This document shows, in pieces, positions 38,329 to 46,803 of a DNA stretch of 64,000 bases. The DNA is from WM-3-3 sp041660045 (GTDB taxonomy: Bacteria > Pseudomonadota > Gammaproteobacteria > Methylococcales > Methylomonadaceae), in contig JBAZXA010000005.1 of assembly GCA_041660045.1 (NCBI GenBank), forward strand, positions 124,001 through 188,000. The letters run 5' to 3'. The number at the start of each line of letters is the position of its first letter. The stretch's first letter is position 1. A model generated the notes under the pieces. That model was not told the DNA's origin. It searched no databases and was given only the letters and a program-made list of their open reading frames with translations. A program made the position numbers and the translations under genes.

Positions 38329-39726
38329 ATGATGGACAATATTAACTCAGACAAACTTTCCAGTGCCCGTTTTACGGAAGCCACCGATGCCTTTGTTGAA
38401 GTGTTTACGGCTTCAGTCAATTTTGACCAACGTATGGCTTTACAAGACATTCAAGGTTCTATTGCCCATGCGACTATGCTTTGTAAAATTGGCATTTTAA
38501 GCGAACAAGAACGCGACGACATTTTTACTGGCTTAAAACAAATCAGCCAAGAAATAAATGCAGGCCAATTTAGCTGGTCAATCAAGCAAGAAGATGTGCA
38601 CATGAACATTGAAGCACGCTTAACCGAATTAATCGGCATTGCCGGCAAAAAACTGCATACTGGGCGCTCCCGGAATGATCAAGTCGCAACCGATATACGC
38701 TTATATTTACGCAGTGAAATTACTAACATCACGCACCAGCTTAGCCGGTTGCAAATTGCCATTGTGCAGCTTGCGGAACAAGAAAGCCACACCATTATGC
38801 CTGGCTTTACCCATTTACAAGTAGCCCAGCCTGTCACTTTTGGCCACCATTTGATGGCCTGGTATGAAATGTTAAGCCGTGACCAGGAACGCCTGCATGA
38901 CTGTAATAAACGTCTCAATGTCATGCCGTTAGGCGCCGCTGCTTTAGCTGGCACCAGCTACCCTATCGACCGCTTTATGACCGCTGAATTATTGGGCTTT
39001 AGCCGGCCATCCAATAATTCATTGGACTCAGTAAGCGACCGTGATTTTGCCATTGAATTTACTGCAGCCGCCAGTTTAATCATGATGCATTTATCACGTT
39101 TTTCCGAAGAACTCATACTTTGGTCTAGTGCACAATTTGACTTTATTGATATTCCTGATGCTTTTTGCACTGGCTCATCAATCATGCCACAAAAGAAAAA
39201 CCCAGATGTACCAGAGCTCGTACGTGGTAAATCAGGCCGCGTGACAGGGCATTTGGTGTCACTCCTTATGCTGATGAAAAGTCAGCCCTTAGCCTATAAC
39301 AAAGACAACCAAGAAGATAAAGAACCCTTATTCGATACCGTAGACACCCTAATTAACTGTTTAAGGGCGTTTGCCGATATGGTTCCCCATATCACCACCA
39401 AAAAAGACAATATGTACCAGGCCGCCAAACGTGGATTTGCCACAGCGACTGATCTTGCCGATTACTTAGTCCGTAAGGGTATGGCCTTCCGTGATGCCCA
39501 TGAAATTGTTGGTTCAGCCGTGAAATTGGGGTTGGCAACACAGCGTGATTTATCTGAATTATCACTGAGTGAGCTGCAACAATTTTCTTCCGCCATTAGC
39601 GAAGATGTTTTTTCGATATTAAGCCTAGAAGGCTCTGTTGCCGCCCGCCAACACATTGGCGGCACTGCGCCAAATACCGTATGCCTGGCCATTAAAGCCG
39701 CAAAATCGGCTTTAGGTTTGGCGTAA
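38329..39726 (+). CDS. argH: Argininosuccinate lyase
   Basis: Last step of arginine synthesis. The fumarase/aspartase signature GSSIMPQKKNPDVPELVRG is clear, along with HTGRSRNDQVATD and PGFTHLQVAQP. The N-terminal WGGRF motif is degenerate (KLSSARFTEATDAFVE). The frame opens at a TTG at 38287, but a TATAAT at 38298-38303 probably belongs to the promoter, so translation should start at ATG 38329, giving 465 residues. A clear -35 box is not seen. Confidence 0.95.
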   Translation: MMDNINSDKLSSARFTEATDAFVEVFTASVNFDQRMALQDIQGSIAHATMLCKIGILSEQERDDIFTGLKQISQEINAGQFSWSIKQEDVHMNIEARLTELIGIAGKKLHTGRSRNDQVATDIRLYLRSEITNITHQLSRLQIAIVQLAEQESHTIMPGFTHLQVAQPVTFGHHLMAWYEMLSRDQERLHDCNKRLNVMPLGAAALAGTSYPIDRFMTAELLGFSRPSNNSLDSVSDRDFAIEFTAAASLIMMHLSRFSEELILWSSAQFDFIDIPDAFCTGSSIMPQKKNPDVPELVRGKSGRVTGHLVSLLMLMKSQPLAYNKDNQEDKEPLFDTVDTLINCLRAFADMVPHITTKKDNMYQAAKRGFATATDLADYLVRKGMAFRDAHEIVGSAVKLGLATQRDLSELSLSELQQFSSAISEDVFSILSLEGSVAARQHIGGTAPNTVCLAIKAAKSALGLA

Positions 39727-39900
39727 TTTAAACCCGATGATGTAAAAAGCTATCGCGGTTTGTCTTGGAGAGTAATAGAGTATCTAATTAGGAATTTACG
39801 ACAAATTGCGATTTTTATAAGACTTTCGATGTAGTGTATATCACGTTAGGCGGTTACTGACTATTACGTTACATTTTCAAAATGGACTTTGAAATTATTG

Positions 39901-40123
39901 GTGGCATCAGACATCCTTAAACCTTTGCCCGTAGTTCAGCTATCAGGGAGTTGCCGAGACTTCGTAAAATTTATGGACAGGGTAACTGGCGAAACGCAAA
40001 GGTTTCGCTACTGTGCGCCTACAAGACGGTTCACTTCGCGAAGCTGAAATCCACTGGTATGAAGCTTCGGGCATTGGTAAACGGGAATTTAAAATTAAGC
40101 GTTATATTGACATTCAGCCATGA
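39901..40123 (+). pseudogene. Frameshifted small conserved protein
   Basis: Reading from GTG 39901 gives DILKPLPVVQLSGSCRDF, then VKFMDRVTGET; removing one base near 39991-39997 continues in frame as KGFATVRLQDGSLREAEIH, then WYEASGIGKREFKIKRYID, to the stop at 40121. The joined product would have 73 residues and resembles small bacterial proteins with an HWYEA.GIGKKEFKIKR end. The stop overlaps the next ATG as ATGA, so the two were a coupled pair. Either a real decay mutation or a sequence error. Confidence 0.6.
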
Positions 40124-40344
40124 ATACACACGAATTTGCAATCTGTATCAATAATTGCGGCTATGAAGTTTCGCTTGAAACGCGCAAACTTTATAAAGTG
40201 ATCCTTGACCCCGACGCTGAAAAGCATCACCAAGTCAGGGTAATCGATGAGTCTGGCGAGGATTACCTGTATCCAGCTTCCTTTTTTGACCGAATTACAT
40301 TGCCTGCTCAAATTGCAGGGCATGTTTTACATGCAGCAGCCTAA
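40120..40344 (+). CDS. Small conserved hypothetical protein
   Basis: A 74-residue intact frame that starts within the stop of the frameshifted gene (ATGA). It contains CGYEVSLETRKLYKVILD and VRVIDESGEDYLYPASFF, a pattern I associate with widespread small proteins of unknown role. No membrane segment or signal is present. It probably works with its now broken upstream partner; function unknown. Confidence 0.6.
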   Translation: MNTHEFAICINNCGYEVSLETRKLYKVILDPDAEKHHQVRVIDESGEDYLYPASFFDRITLPAQIAGHVLHAAA

Positions 40345-40376
40345 TTAAACGTTAGCCATATTAAGGAAGACCTACC

Positions 40377-40954
40377 ATGGAGCAGAGCACAATTACGTTG
40401 GTGGTTGGTCTGGCAGGCATCTCATCTACGCTCATTGTCAGCGGCATGGGCTTGTACTACACCGCTAAATCAAGGCCGGCGGCGCTTAGGCAAGCACTAT
40501 TCTCAAAACAGAGAGAAATGGTGGTCGAAATAGTTCATCTCCAATCAAGAATTCGCCTGTTTGCCACACACTTTCTTTCAAAGAAAGCCCGTATCTCGAA
40601 GAAGCTAGGCGAGATATCGGGCAACACTTTAAACAGTTCGCTGAGGTAGAAGAGAACTCAGCAGTCCTGCTTCCGGTTGAACTATGGGTTGAGATCAAAG
40701 ACCTATCCTACGAAATATCAGACACAATCAATGAGTTTAACTCTCAGGAAATAATTGAACAGGTAAGGATGAAATCCTTAATTGCCCGTATGACTAAGGT
40801 GGCCGCTCTATCCCGTGTTGTTCTCGGCACTGACCCACTAACCGAGCAGTCAATTAACCTATTTTCAAGCCAGAAGGAATACTTGAGGGTTGCCGATCTC
40901 GAGATTACACATTTTGAAGAAATCCACTCACGGATAAATCGAAAATATACCTAA
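40377..40954 (+). pseudogene. Frameshifted membrane-anchored hypothetical gene
   Basis: The frame from ATG 40377 (ribosome site AAGGAAG) encodes a membrane helix (about 8-28) and runs to about HLQSRIRLFAT, then stops early at 40647-40649. From there the +2 frame continues as LSFKESPYLEEARRDIGQHF and on to LEITHFEEIHSRINRKYT at 40951. Removing one AC repeat unit from the ACACAC run near 40569-40574 joins them into 191 residues. Base composition and codons look richer in GC than the flanking genes. No family recognised. Confidence 0.6.
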
Positions 40955-40999
40955 CCCTGCAAGCAACCGGATCTGCGCAGAAAGCCGCGCTGGCCGATT
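40949..40999 (+). repeat. Hairpin with attC-like features at island end
   Basis: ACCTAAC at 40949-40955 fits the integron R'' consensus RYYYAAC and overlaps the stop of the broken gene. It is followed by an imperfect stem (40965-40978 with 40987-40999) that has one bulged A. The matching GTTRRRY box is not found downstream, so at best it is a remnant; a simple terminator hairpin is the alternative. Confidence 0.3.
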
Positions 41000-41149
41000 A
41001 TATCCACGCTAGTATGATACTTTATTACTATCTAACATTTTACCAGTAGGAATAATCCAGTAAGCACAGCAACTATAAGTTTCTATACTTACCTCAGTTT
41101 TGCAAATCAGTTTCCCCACCATCTTATGCGGGAATAATGAATAACTGAT

Positions 41150-41797
41150 TCATACCTTATCCTCAGGATTCTGATCTAACTCTATCACTTCAATATCATC
41201 TTCGAAATTAAACAACTCTTTTAAGTACCGATATATCTGACGCGATGATTTAGGGGGTTTTCCCATGGCGGTTTCTTTTTGGCCAGCGCGGATCAACTGC
41301 CGAAGTTGCTGACGATCAGCCAGAGGTTGTTCCTCCAATAATTCAGTTAGGGCTATGTCCCCTTCCAGCATTAATCGGTCACGCCAGCGCTCAAGTAAAT
41401 GATGCTCGCGCACGCCATGTGCACTTTTATTTTTTAACCGCGCCAACTTTTCTTGAATGGCCGTCAGATCCATTTTATAAAGCTGACCGGCTATAAATTT
41501 TAGTTGGCGTTTGCGGGCGCCTTTTAAAGGCATTTTTGCCACTTCCGCCACCGCTTTTTGTATTTTCTCGGGTAGATTGAGCAAGCTTAATTGGCTATCA
41601 GAGAGTTTGGACATTTCTTCACCCATCTCAAAAAGCGCACTTAATTCCCGTTTCTGCCCTGACTTATTTGGCCGTTCAGCATAGTACTGGACTTCTTCCC
41701 CCTCCTCCTCATTTTCCTCAAAATTTTCTTCATCACCTTCAAACTCATAGGCTTCGTCACCTTCTGCTTCGTCATCATAGCTAGACTCATTATTCAT
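41150..41797 (-). CDS. darP: Ribosome-associated protein DarP (YjgA/DUF615)
   Basis: DarP/YjgA binds the 50S subunit at a late assembly stage. The 215-residue protein has a very acidic N-terminal tail (about 1-38, mostly Glu and Asp) and then the DUF615 core with SALFEMGEEMSKLSDSQL, KGARKRQLKFIAGQLYKMDL and KPPKSSRQIYRYLKEL. It is 13 bp downstream of the DNA glycosylase gene on the same strand. Confidence 0.93.
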   Translation of the reverse strand: MNNESSYDDEAEGDEAYEFEGDEENFEENEEEGEEVQYYAERPNKSGQKRELSALFEMGEEMSKLSDSQLSLLNLPEKIQKAVAEVAKMPLKGARKRQLKFIAGQLYKMDLTAIQEKLARLKNKSAHGVREHHLLERWRDRLMLEGDIALTELLEEQPLADRQQLRQLIRAGQKETAMGKPPKSSRQIYRYLKELFNFEDDIEVIELDQNPEDKV

Positions 41798-41810
41798 ATT
41801 TGTTTAACCC

Positions 41811-42347
41811 TTACTTTTTTGCTAACAACGTTGAAGCAGACTGGCTAACGACTTGCCATTGAGCGATTTTCTCCTGCAGTTTTAAACTGGCATAGGCTGG
41901 GCTAGTCGAAGGTAAACGTTGATAGGTAATTTCTCGAAACTGGTTTTGTTTAACCATATCATGCTTTTTATATAATTTTTCAGCGGCTGCACCATTAAAG
42001 AATACATGGCTAATTCCGTTATATTGATCGAAGAAATCGGCAAAATTATTCATAACTACTGTCGCCCCATCAATATTGGCATCTAAACTTCCTGGCCGTT
42101 GGCAACTATGCAATACATCCCATACTGCTATGTAATGTTGTATTAAGATAAGTTTCCGGTGCTCATACGGCAATATTGGTAAAGCGCCAAACAACGCCCC
42201 CATAATCGGCCAAAAAGCATTTTGTTTATGCGCATAATATTGCTGTGTACGCAGCGAAATAGCACTAGGCATAGAACCTAAAATGAGAACACTTGCACCT
42301 TCCCCTACTACAGGAGGAAACCCTAATAATTTATCATCTATTGTCAT
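41811..42347 (-). CDS. Uracil/hypoxanthine-DNA glycosylase (family 6-like)
   Basis: Removes deaminated bases from DNA. The 178-residue protein has the superfamily motif LILGSMPSAISLRTQQYYAH followed by NAFWPIM and, near the C-terminus, RLPSTSPAYASL. The GSMPS.xSL..QQYYAHxxNAFW form is that of the hypoxanthine-DNA glycosylase (UDG family 6) group rather than classical Mug. It probably shares a transcript with darP. Confidence 0.82.
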   Translation of the reverse strand: MTIDDKLLGFPPVVGEGASVLILGSMPSAISLRTQQYYAHKQNAFWPIMGALFGALPILPYEHRKLILIQHYIAVWDVLHSCQRPGSLDANIDGATVVMNNFADFFDQYNGISHVFFNGAAAEKLYKKHDMVKQNQFREITYQRLPSTSPAYASLKLQEKIAQWQVVSQSASTLLAKK

Positions 42348-42531
42348 AGAAACAAATTTAATAGCTTATAGCTACCTTGTACACAAGAAATATAGACATG
42401 TAAGCCGCTAAGGTAGTTACACCGTAATCCGCCTAAATAATTTGGAACAGATATTTTCAGGGGTTTAATTAGCCAAGGCTGACCTAGGCTTGCACGCAGT
42501 GCTGATGGGATTTTCTTTTAAGATAAATGCC

Positions 42532-42566
42532 AAAAAGCCCGGTAGCATTAACTAACCGGGCTTTTT
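42532..42566 (-). terminator. Terminator of the lpp-like gene
   Basis: Stem GCCCGGT (42537-42543) / ACCGGGC (42555-42561) extended by five A:T pairs, giving a T tract on either strand. It lies just downstream of the lipoprotein gene. Confidence 0.85.
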
Positions 42567-42592
42567 TTATGCTCTAAAGCAATACTAAACGC

Positions 42593-42871
42593 TTATTTCA
42601 ACATTGATTTTTTGAACAAACGATCCAGTTTGCTGTTAGTGTCTTGAGCATATTGGGCTGCACGGTTTGCTGCTTGTTCTGCGTCAGCTGCTTTTGCTGC
42701 TGCACTAGCGGCTGCTGATTGTGCACTTGCAGCGTCAGAAGATGCTTGAGACACTTGAGTTTTCAAACCGTCAATTTGTGATTGTAAGTTTTCAATATCA
42801 GAAGTGCTTGCACACGCAACAACCAAACTAGAAGCCATAGCGATCAATGACAATTTAACTAATTTTTTCAT
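42593..42871 (-). CDS. Lpp/OprI-like murein lipoprotein
   Basis: A 92-residue outer-membrane lipoprotein. The signal ends at a lipobox (SLVVAC, Cys20); the mature part is an Ala-rich coiled coil (about 25-80, many Ala-Ala-Ser repeats) and the C-terminus is Lys (KKSMLK), the residue that L,D-transpeptidases join to peptidoglycan. This is the Braun/OprI design. AGGAAAAACGAT precedes the ATG and a strong terminator follows, as for an abundant product. Confidence 0.9.
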   Translation of the reverse strand: MKKLVKLSLIAMASSLVVACASTSDIENLQSQIDGLKTQVSQASSDAASAQSAAASAAAKAADAEQAANRAAQYAQDTNSKLDRLFKKSMLK

Positions 42872-42977
42872 ATCGTTTTTCCTATTTTAAGAGTTATTAC
42901 TACTTTTAGAGCTATTTTCACTAAAACCTTAGGTCTCTACTGCAGATTTTGCACTGTTTTATTCAAAATTTCCACTT

Positions 42978-43520
42978 TTATTTTATCCTAACTACTGTGC
43001 CTTTATCTATCCATTGGCTTAGGTGGTCAATTTGTCCATTTGTCATGGCAATACAGCCATGCGTCCAATTGGTCATTTTATGAATTTTTTCGCTTGCCCG
43101 CCCTAGCCCATGAATACCAATTTGCCCGCCTAAAGGAGTATCTTGAGGTGGGATTTGATGGTTACGATGCGCGCTTAATATACTTTCGTAAGTATATTTA
43201 TTAATTATGCCATGTGTTAGCGCTTTCTCAGCATCATCTACGGAAGGATAAGTAAAACCATAAAACTTACGGAAAGGGCTTTTTTCGTTAACCCAGCCGA
43301 TAGTATAGCTACCTGAAGGGGTAATGCTATCCCCACGATGGTTTTTATAACCGGCCCCGCCGCGACCTATTGCAATTCCGTCAATGGTATCTAACGTCTG
43401 TTCACCCTTTTTAACTTCTATCTTCTGTGCCGTAGTGTCAACTAATAACCAAATATTATTATCCGCTGAAACAGCGGAAGCTAAAAAACTACACATTATT
43501 AACAAAAAAATTCTATCCAT
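42978..43520 (-). CDS. Periplasmic L,D-transpeptidase (YkuD domain)
   Basis: A 180-residue exported enzyme with an N-terminal signal peptide (cleavage near ASAVSA). The YkuD catalytic motif is IGIHGLG, then HGCIAMTN with His154 and Cys156. Such enzymes either make 3-3 peptidoglycan cross-links or attach Lpp to the wall. The gene is 106 bp upstream of the Lpp-like gene on the same strand, which favours lipoprotein attachment (inference). Confidence 0.92.
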   Translation of the reverse strand: MDRIFLLIMCSFLASAVSADNNIWLLVDTTAQKIEVKKGEQTLDTIDGIAIGRGGAGYKNHRGDSITPSGSYTIGWVNEKSPFRKFYGFTYPSVDDAEKALTHGIINKYTYESILSAHRNHQIPPQDTPLGGQIGIHGLGRASEKIHKMTNWTHGCIAMTNGQIDHLSQWIDKGTVVRIK

Positions 43521-43594
43521 AATATTTTACAAAAATGCTCGTTTTTAGTGTACTTTAATTAATCAAGTGTCAATTGTCGCATTTAGGCTAGAAC

Positions 43595-45229
43595 ATGCAA
43601 ATAGAAACTATCATAACCCGCCCTTATACTGACCAAAATCCAGGCACATCCGGCCTTAGAAAAAAAGTTAGAATCTTTCAACAAACCCATTATTTAGAAA
43701 ACTTTATCCAGTCCATTTTTGACTCCCTAGAAGGCTTTACTTCTAAAACCTTAATTTTAGGGGGTGATGGCCGCTATTTTAACCGCCAAGCTATACAAAC
43801 TATCATAAAAATGGCGGCTGCAAATGGTATTGGTGAACTCATTATAGGTCAAGGTGGATTATTATCAACACCAGCCGCTTCAAATTTGATTAGGGAAAAC
43901 AATGCTTTTGGTGGCTTGATACTCTCAGCCAGCCATAATCCGGGGGGGCCTAACGAAGATTTCGGCATTAAATATAACGCCGACAATGGCGGACCTGCCC
44001 CAGAAAAAAACACTTCGGAATTTTTTAAACGGAGCCAATGTATCAGTGAATACAAAATTGCCCAATTTCCCGACATCAATTTAGATGAACTGGGTACTCA
44101 ACAAATCGAGAACCTAAAAATTAGCATTATTGATCCGGTGGCTAGTTACGTTCGTCTTATGCAATCAATTTTTGACTTTGATTTACTCAAACAAAGTATT
44201 CGTTCAGGTTACATCACTATCCTTTTTGATGCCATGCACGCAATTACTGGGCCTTATGCGAAAAAAATCTTTATTGACTTGCTTGGCGCAGATCCTAGCT
44301 CAGTCATTAATGCCGAACCCCTAGAAGATTTTGGTGGCCATCATCCCGATCCCAATTTAGCCCACGCCATCGAATTGGCAACCACTATGTTCAGTACTAA
44401 CGCCCCTACTTTTGGCGCAGCCTCGGATGGCGATGGTGACCGCAATATGATTATGGGCAGCCAGATATTCGTTACCCCGAGTGATAGCTTGGCCATTATG
44501 GCCGCCAATGCCAGCTTAATCCCCGCTTATTCAAAAGGTTTAAAAGGTGTTGCCCGTTCCATGCCTACCAGCCAAGCGGTTGACCGTGTTGCCGCACGAC
44601 ATAAAATACCATGTTATGAAACCCCAACAGGTTGGAAGTTTTTTGGCAATTTATTAGATGCCGATAAAATAACCCTTTGCGGTGAAGAAAGCTTTGGCTC
44701 TGGGTCTAGCCATGTCCGAGAGAAAGATGGGCTTTGGGCAGTCTTATTCTGGTTAAATTTAATTGCTAGAAAACGTCAACCTGTTGCTGACATAGTCGAA
44801 CAACATTGGCTTACCTATGGCAGGGATATTTATTGCCGGCATGATTACGAAGCGATAGAAAGCGAAACCGCTAATGCCATCATACAACATTTACGGGACT
44901 TGCTGCCGAGTTTACCCCAGCAAGTATTTGGTGATTACATCGTAAAATATGCCGATGAATTTAGCTATTCCGACCCAATTGACGGCAGCATCAGTAACCA
45001 TCAAGGTATCCGCATAGGCTTTGAAAATGGTTCCAGAATCGTTTTCCGCCTTTCAGGCACCGGTACGGTGGGCGCCACCTTACGAATTTATCTGGAACGA
45101 TATGAAGCCGACCCCGATAAACTCAATAGGGATGCAGAGACAGCACTCGCTGAATTAACCGAACTTGCAGAACACTTTTGCGAGGTAAAAAACCGGGCTC
45201 AGCGGTCTGGCCCAGATGTGATTACTTGA
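43595..45229 (+). CDS. pgm: Phosphoglucomutase (alpha-D-glucose type)
   Basis: Interconverts glucose 1- and 6-phosphate, linking glycogen, sugar nucleotides and glycolysis. The 544 residues start with the eukaryote/cyanobacteria-like IITRPYTDQNPGTSGLRKKV. The active-site Ser is in LSASHNPGGPNEDFGIKYN, the metal loop is SDGDGDRNM and the sugar-binding loop is GEESFGSGSSHVREKDG. It is divergent from the transpeptidase and convergent with the ZIP gene. Confidence 0.96.
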   Translation: MQIETIITRPYTDQNPGTSGLRKKVRIFQQTHYLENFIQSIFDSLEGFTSKTLILGGDGRYFNRQAIQTIIKMAAANGIGELIIGQGGLLSTPAASNLIRENNAFGGLILSASHNPGGPNEDFGIKYNADNGGPAPEKNTSEFFKRSQCISEYKIAQFPDINLDELGTQQIENLKISIIDPVASYVRLMQSIFDFDLLKQSIRSGYITILFDAMHAITGPYAKKIFIDLLGADPSSVINAEPLEDFGGHHPDPNLAHAIELATTMFSTNAPTFGAASDGDGDRNMIMGSQIFVTPSDSLAIMAANASLIPAYSKGLKGVARSMPTSQAVDRVAARHKIPCYETPTGWKFFGNLLDADKITLCGEESFGSGSSHVREKDGLWAVLFWLNLIARKRQPVADIVEQHWLTYGRDIYCRHDYEAIESETANAIIQHLRDLLPSLPQQVFGDYIVKYADEFSYSDPIDGSISNHQGIRIGFENGSRIVFRLSGTGTVGATLRIYLERYEADPDKLNRDAETALAELTELAEHFCEVKNRAQRSGPDVIT

Positions 45230-45249
45230 TATTTTATAGCCCTTTACCA

Positions 45250-46068
45250 TCAATGATGGACGGCATTATGCAAACAAGCAATCAGTATTACACCGGCTAC
45301 AATTAGAGCAATTTGTTCTAGCGATGTTTTCATATCGGTTTTTTGATGCAATGATGGGATCAAATCTGCCACAGCAATATAAATGAAGCTAGAAGCTGCC
45401 AATGCTAAAAAATAAGGTAGTTTGTCATTTAAATTAGCTAAACTAAAATAGGCTAATACACCACCAAGGACGGTGGTTAAACTGGCCATCACGTTATAAG
45501 CCAAGGCCTTGCCTTTGCTGTAACCACTTTGTAGCAAAATTGCAAAATCACCCACTTCTTGGGGGATTTCATGGCTTGCCACCGCAAGGCTAGTGACAAT
45601 ACCTAAATTTGCGTCCGTTAAAAACGCCGCCCCAATCAATACACCATCAACAAAATTGTGGATAGCATCGCCAAACACCACCAATAAACCCACCGAAGGG
45701 CGTGCCTGGTGATCATGCCCAGAGCCTGCCTGATGGCTATGCCCATGCTCTTCTTCGCCATGCGCCGCACAACTATCAAAATGACAATGCCGCCAAATCA
45801 ACAGCTTCTCTAGCACAAAAAAACCAAGTATACCGATTAAGATAGTCCCGGATAATTGCTGAAATTGTTCCGGATTGACATCTTCAAAAGCTTGTGGAAT
45901 CAAACTCCAAAAGGCCACCGTTAATAATGCGCCGATAGCAAAGCTAATACCATGCGGCAATATTTTTTGGCGATGCTGATCAGGAATCAATAAAAAGACT
46001 GCCGCAGCCATAACACTCAAAACACCGCCCACAGCGGTAAAAACAATAATCAACAACAATAAACTCAC
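45250..46068 (-). CDS. ZIP-family metal transporter
   Basis: A 272-residue membrane protein with about eight helices that imports zinc or other divalent metals. It has a His-rich cytoplasmic loop (residues about 98-118, HGEEEHGHSHQAGSGHDHQ) and the two metal-site helices with HNFVDGVLIG and HEIPQEVGDFAIL. The stop of pgeF is next to its start, so both follow rluD in one operon. Confidence 0.93.
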   Translation of the reverse strand: MSLLLLIIVFTAVGGVLSVMAAAVFLLIPDQHRQKILPHGISFAIGALLTVAFWSLIPQAFEDVNPEQFQQLSGTILIGILGFFVLEKLLIWRHCHFDSCAAHGEEEHGHSHQAGSGHDHQARPSVGLLVVFGDAIHNFVDGVLIGAAFLTDANLGIVTSLAVASHEIPQEVGDFAILLQSGYSKGKALAYNVMASLTTVLGGVLAYFSLANLNDKLPYFLALAASSFIYIAVADLIPSLHQKTDMKTSLEQIALIVAGVILIACLHNAVHH

Positions 46069-46803
46069 CTAATCTCTCCAGATCAATGTAGCCATACGTC
46101 CTGTTTGCTTATCCCGGCGATAAGAAAAAAACAGTTCTTGTTCAGTAAATGTGCAAAATTCGCCACCAAAAATTTGCTCAACCTTTAGCGCTGTAAGCTG
46201 AATTCTTGCCAAATGGTAAATATCAGCCAGCCATTTCCCATCGCACTTAGGCGTAAACCCGGCGGCAAAAATAGCTGACTTTTGCAAGAATGCTGCACGC
46301 ACCTCATCTCCAACTTCAAAACAGGCAGGCCCGATTGCCGGCCCTAACCAAGCCAACCAAACACGGTTAGGTAACCTAGCCATGGTGTTTTCAATAATGC
46401 CAGCCAATAATCCTCGCCAGCCAGCATGAATGCTGGCTACAGTCGTGCCTTCCTGATCACAAATTAAAATTGGCAGACAATCAGCAGTGAGTACGGCACA
46501 GACAACTTGTTGACTAGATGTATAGCTTGCGTCGGCGATGAGGCCTAAACTTGCCTGATCAACCTGGATAACCTGGTTACTATGTTGCTGATCCAGCCAA
46601 ACTGGCTCAGCGGGTAGGCCTAATACGGCTTTAATAAGCTGCCGATTATTTGCCACCGCTTGCGGGTCATCACCGACATGTTGCGCTAAATTTAAACTCT
46701 CATAGGGCGGCAAGCTTACCCCGCCAACGCGTAAAGTCGTGGCCGCATGAACATTGTTAGGGGCAGGCCAATCCGGCACTACCCATAGGTTTGCTTTAGC
46801 CAT
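46069..46803 (-). CDS. pgeF: Multicopper-oxidase-fold purine nucleosidase/peptidoglycan editing factor PgeF (YfiH)
   Basis: In E. coli YfiH/PgeF keeps L-Ser out of the peptidoglycan stem peptide, and relatives act as purine nucleoside phosphorylases. The 244 residues have the metal-site motifs of the family: LDQQHSNQV, VLTADCLPILI and ASIHAGWRGLLAGI, with PAIGPACFEVGDEV. It overlaps rluD by 8 bp, the conserved rluD-pgeF order. Confidence 0.94.
   Translation of the reverse strand: MAKANLWVVPDWPAPNNVHAATTLRVGGVSLPPYESLNLAQHVGDDPQAVANNRQLIKAVLGLPAEPVWLDQQHSNQVIQVDQASLGLIADASYTSSQQVVCAVLTADCLPILICDQEGTTVASIHAGWRGLLAGIIENTMARLPNRVWLAWLGPAIGPACFEVGDEVRAAFLQKSAIFAAGFTPKCDGKWLADIYHLARIQLTALKVEQIFGGEFCTFTEQELFFSYRRDKQTGRMATLIWRD

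Noticed and set aside
39951..40154. 67-residue open frame after argH
   Set aside because: It runs through the joined frameshifted gene in another frame and lacks recognisable motifs; the conserved-looking HWYEA-type sequence lies in the other frames.
39727..41149. Complete integron or mobile element
   Set aside because: No integrase, no complete attC and no terminal inverted repeats or target duplications are visible; only boundary motifs remain.
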